From Thiosocius sp963719025 (lineage in GTDB: Bacteria > Pseudomonadota > Gammaproteobacteria > Chromatiales > Chromatiaceae), in contig CAVRBK010000083.1 in the NCBI GenBank assembly GCA_963719025.1, forward strand, positions 1-16,446: a stretch of DNA of 16,446 nucleotides. The letters are read 5' to 3'. A program made the translations under genes and the position numbers. The notes below the pieces were generated by a model that worked only from the letters and a program-made list of their open reading frames with translations, had not been told where the DNA came from and searched no databases. Shown piece by piece: positions 15,186 through 16,446 of this stretch; the first letter of the stretch is position 1; the number at the start of each line of letters is the position of its first letter.

Positions 15186-15960
15186 TCAGGCGGCCTGCTG
15201 GGCAGTCGTGTCTTGGTCAGGGGCACGGACGCACTTGGCGTCGGGCCAGACTCGCTGCCAACCAGACCTTCGAGACCATCAGGGCCTCGCGCTGCAGGCT
15301 GAATTCGTGCGAGGCGCGATTGCGCCGGAAACGGCAGCTCAACCTGCATCTAGCCGACGATCCGCCCTCGGTTCGCCGACATGATCAGCGCGATATGGCC
15401 ACCGCCCTTCGGTGTCATGGGTGACCATCACGGGTCGGGCGGCCGCGATGCTCGGCCACCTCGTCCTGCAGGCTGGCGCGGGTGAAGGCGTCGAGTGCGG
15501 AGAAGGGTTCGTCGAGCAGCAGCAACTCCGGCGAGGTCGCCAGCGAGCGCGCCAGCGCGCGACGCGCTGCTGCTGACCACCCGAAAGGCTCTGCGCGCTG
15601 GCATCCGCCTTGTCGCTGAGACCGACCATGGCGGACAGCGAGATCTTCAGATCGTCTTCTGCACCGAACACCAGGCCGAGTTCGGCGTTCTGCCGAACAT
15701 TCATCCACGGGTAAAGGGAGGGTTTCTGGAACATCATGTTCCACTTGGCGCTCGGCTGACCTGGTGCCCGTGGAGTACGTACGCAGCCCTGCGAGGTGAT
15801 AAAGACAGACCGGCCAGCATATGCAGCAAGGCATGGCTTTCCGCAGCCGCTGCGACCGATCAAGCAATCTTCTCGCCGGGCTGAATCCGCAGTTCAAATG
15901 TGCTCGAGCGTCGGGGCGGGCTGCCCACGTTCTGGTGATGTAATGATGTAGTACTGGCAC
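15186..15960 (-). pseudogene. Broken inverted copy of the ABC ATPase gene
   Basis: Reverse-complement copy of the ATPase gene. The minus strand reads IGRSGCGKP (Walker A with its last residues damaged), SAKWNMMFQKPSLYPWMNVRQNAELGLVF, VGLSDKADASAQSLSGGQQQRVA, LLLLDEPFSALDAFTRASLQDEVAE and the tail segment LVGSESGPTPSAS. The start codon is lost: the region before ITSPERG-like sequence lacks the ATG present at 10777. Between NVRQNAE and SLSGGQQQR this copy has no frameshift although the left copy has two, and its residues differ there (GAEDDLKISLSA against AGSRDDPKIDRLLD). Confidence 0.85.
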
Positions 15961-16234
15961 TAGCTGAAATCTGTGTTTCCAGGGAATTTGCAGGGGGTCC
16001 ATGCGCCGTTTTACGGCCAACCGGCAAAAATTCGCACTTTCGACGGACGCTTTGTTTGCCAAAGTGTCCACTTTGTCGACTATGTCAGACAGACGCGCCG
16101 CATACGGCAATACACGCCGGTCGCACCCTGTTGCCCCACACAGATAAGGCCCACTTCCCTTTGCGCCGGCCGCCTAATGGCATCGCTTTTGCAGTGGCAA
16201 GCACAACCCGATGTCTTAAATGCACCGAGCGATT
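15961..16234. other. Inverted copy of the cynS/transporter promoter region
   Basis: Reverse-complement copy of 10489-10776. The perfect CAAAGTG dyad is kept (16060-16075) and the cynS sigma-54 element is identical (16178-16193, now on the plus strand). The transporter-side element is shortened (GGACCCCCTGCA in place of the 16-bp site). Other changes are small deletions and transitions, for example TGTCAGACA for TGTCGGACA. Confidence 0.8.
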
Positions 16235-16446
16235 ATGAGTGAGATGAACAAGACTGAGATGCGTGAAGCAATTTTAGGTTCGAGGCCAAGAAGGCCAAAG
16301 GCATGAGCTGGGAGGCAGATGTCGTCGGCCACCGGCCTGGCCCCCGAGTACGTGGTTTCGGCCTGCCTCAGGAGATCATCGCCTGGAAAAGGAAAATGCC
16401 GAGCCGCTGACCGAAGCGTAGATTTGGGCGCGACGTCTCAGGCGTT
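16235..16446 (+). pseudogene. Partial inverted copy of cynS, running off the window
   Basis: Copy of the first third of cynS, now on the plus strand. ATGAGTGAGATGAACAAG opens it, then pieces of AKKAKGMSWE, LAPEYVVSACL and EKENAEPLTEA with several frameshifts. Compared with the left arm many changes are at third codon positions (GAA/GAG, ACC/ACT, AAA/AAG), and some alter residues (ADPLVEALGL against AEPLTEALDL after repair). Homology reaches the final bases, about left-arm position 10282. Confidence 0.8.

Larger units (their letters stand above)
13439..16446 (-). repeat. Right arm of ~3-kb inverted duplication, degraded
   Basis: This is the reverse complement of about 10282-13431, similar by eye at roughly 85-90%, with stretches of 30-40 identical bases broken by frequent small deletions and by substitutions that are mostly transitions. 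About 130 fewer bases than the left arm. All genes in it are broken in several places. It runs to the window end without finishing. Confidence 0.93.

Noticed and set aside
13439..16446. A second, divergently oriented cyanate-transport operon
   Set aside because: Every gene in it is broken, it mirrors the left arm including the noncoding promoter region, and it starts after a 7-nt loop inside a gene. Treated as an inverted copy, probably an artefact.
10282..16446. Invertible DNA switch or transposon end structure
   Set aside because: The repeats meet in the middle with a 7-nt loop instead of flanking a unique segment, and no recombinase, transposase or target duplication is present.
1..16446. 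CRISPR arrays, tRNA or rRNA genes, riboswitches
   Set aside because: No regularly spaced direct repeats, no cloverleaf or rRNA-like conserved stretches, and no recognisable riboswitch core were seen in the gaps between genes.

Overview
The window (about 60-65% GC by eye) looks like a gammaproteobacterial chromosome fragment. The evidence is the ribF-ileS gene pair, RibF and IleS sequences close to enterobacterial and purple-sulfur-type homologues, a c4-like dihaem cytochrome, a CZB-domain chemoreceptor behind a FliA-type promoter, and a cyanase/ABC-transporter locus. A motile, possibly sulfur- or nitrogen-oxidising relative of the Chromatiales fits, but that placement is inference.

Layout. 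1-532: 3' part of ribF. 586-3413: ileS, complete in length but carrying eleven successive +1 frameshifts, each explicable as a homopolymer run lengthened by one base. 3541-4950: intact RNA-processing-type metallo-beta-lactamase/beta-CASP protein. 5023-5049: strong match to a sigma-28 (FliA) promoter, then an intact chemoreceptor at 5144-7036. 7070-7324 (minus): small exported protein of unknown function. 7609-9351: large MscS-family channel. 9367-9976 (minus): frameshifted dihaem cytochrome c. 10036-10488 (minus): cyanase (cynS). 10777 to about 13431 (plus): an ABC importer of the nitrate/sulfonate/cyanate type, in the order ATPase, Tat-exported binding protein, permease.

The cyanate region appears to be one regulatory unit. 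The 288-bp gap between cynS and the transporter carries two outward-facing -24/-12 (sigma-54) promoter matches. Between them is a cluster of helically spaced dyads that could be a shared enhancer-binding-protein site. The simplest reading is that the importer brings in cyanate (or a related anion) and CynS converts it with bicarbonate to ammonia and CO2 under nitrogen control. The substrate is inferred from context.

From 13439 to the window end the sequence is a degraded reverse-complement copy of about 10282-13431. It is a roughly 3-kb near-palindrome with a 7-nt loop at 13432-13438. It truncates the permease and repeats the binding protein, ATPase, promoter region and cynS start in broken form. 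The two arms carry different frameshifts and repair each other at several points. That argues for a fold-back (hairpin) read or a misassembly of long error-prone reads rather than a second operon, although many substitutions also separate the arms. The intact block at 3541-9351 next to heavily frameshifted flanks also suggests patchy consensus quality. I found no rRNA, tRNA, CRISPR array or transposase.
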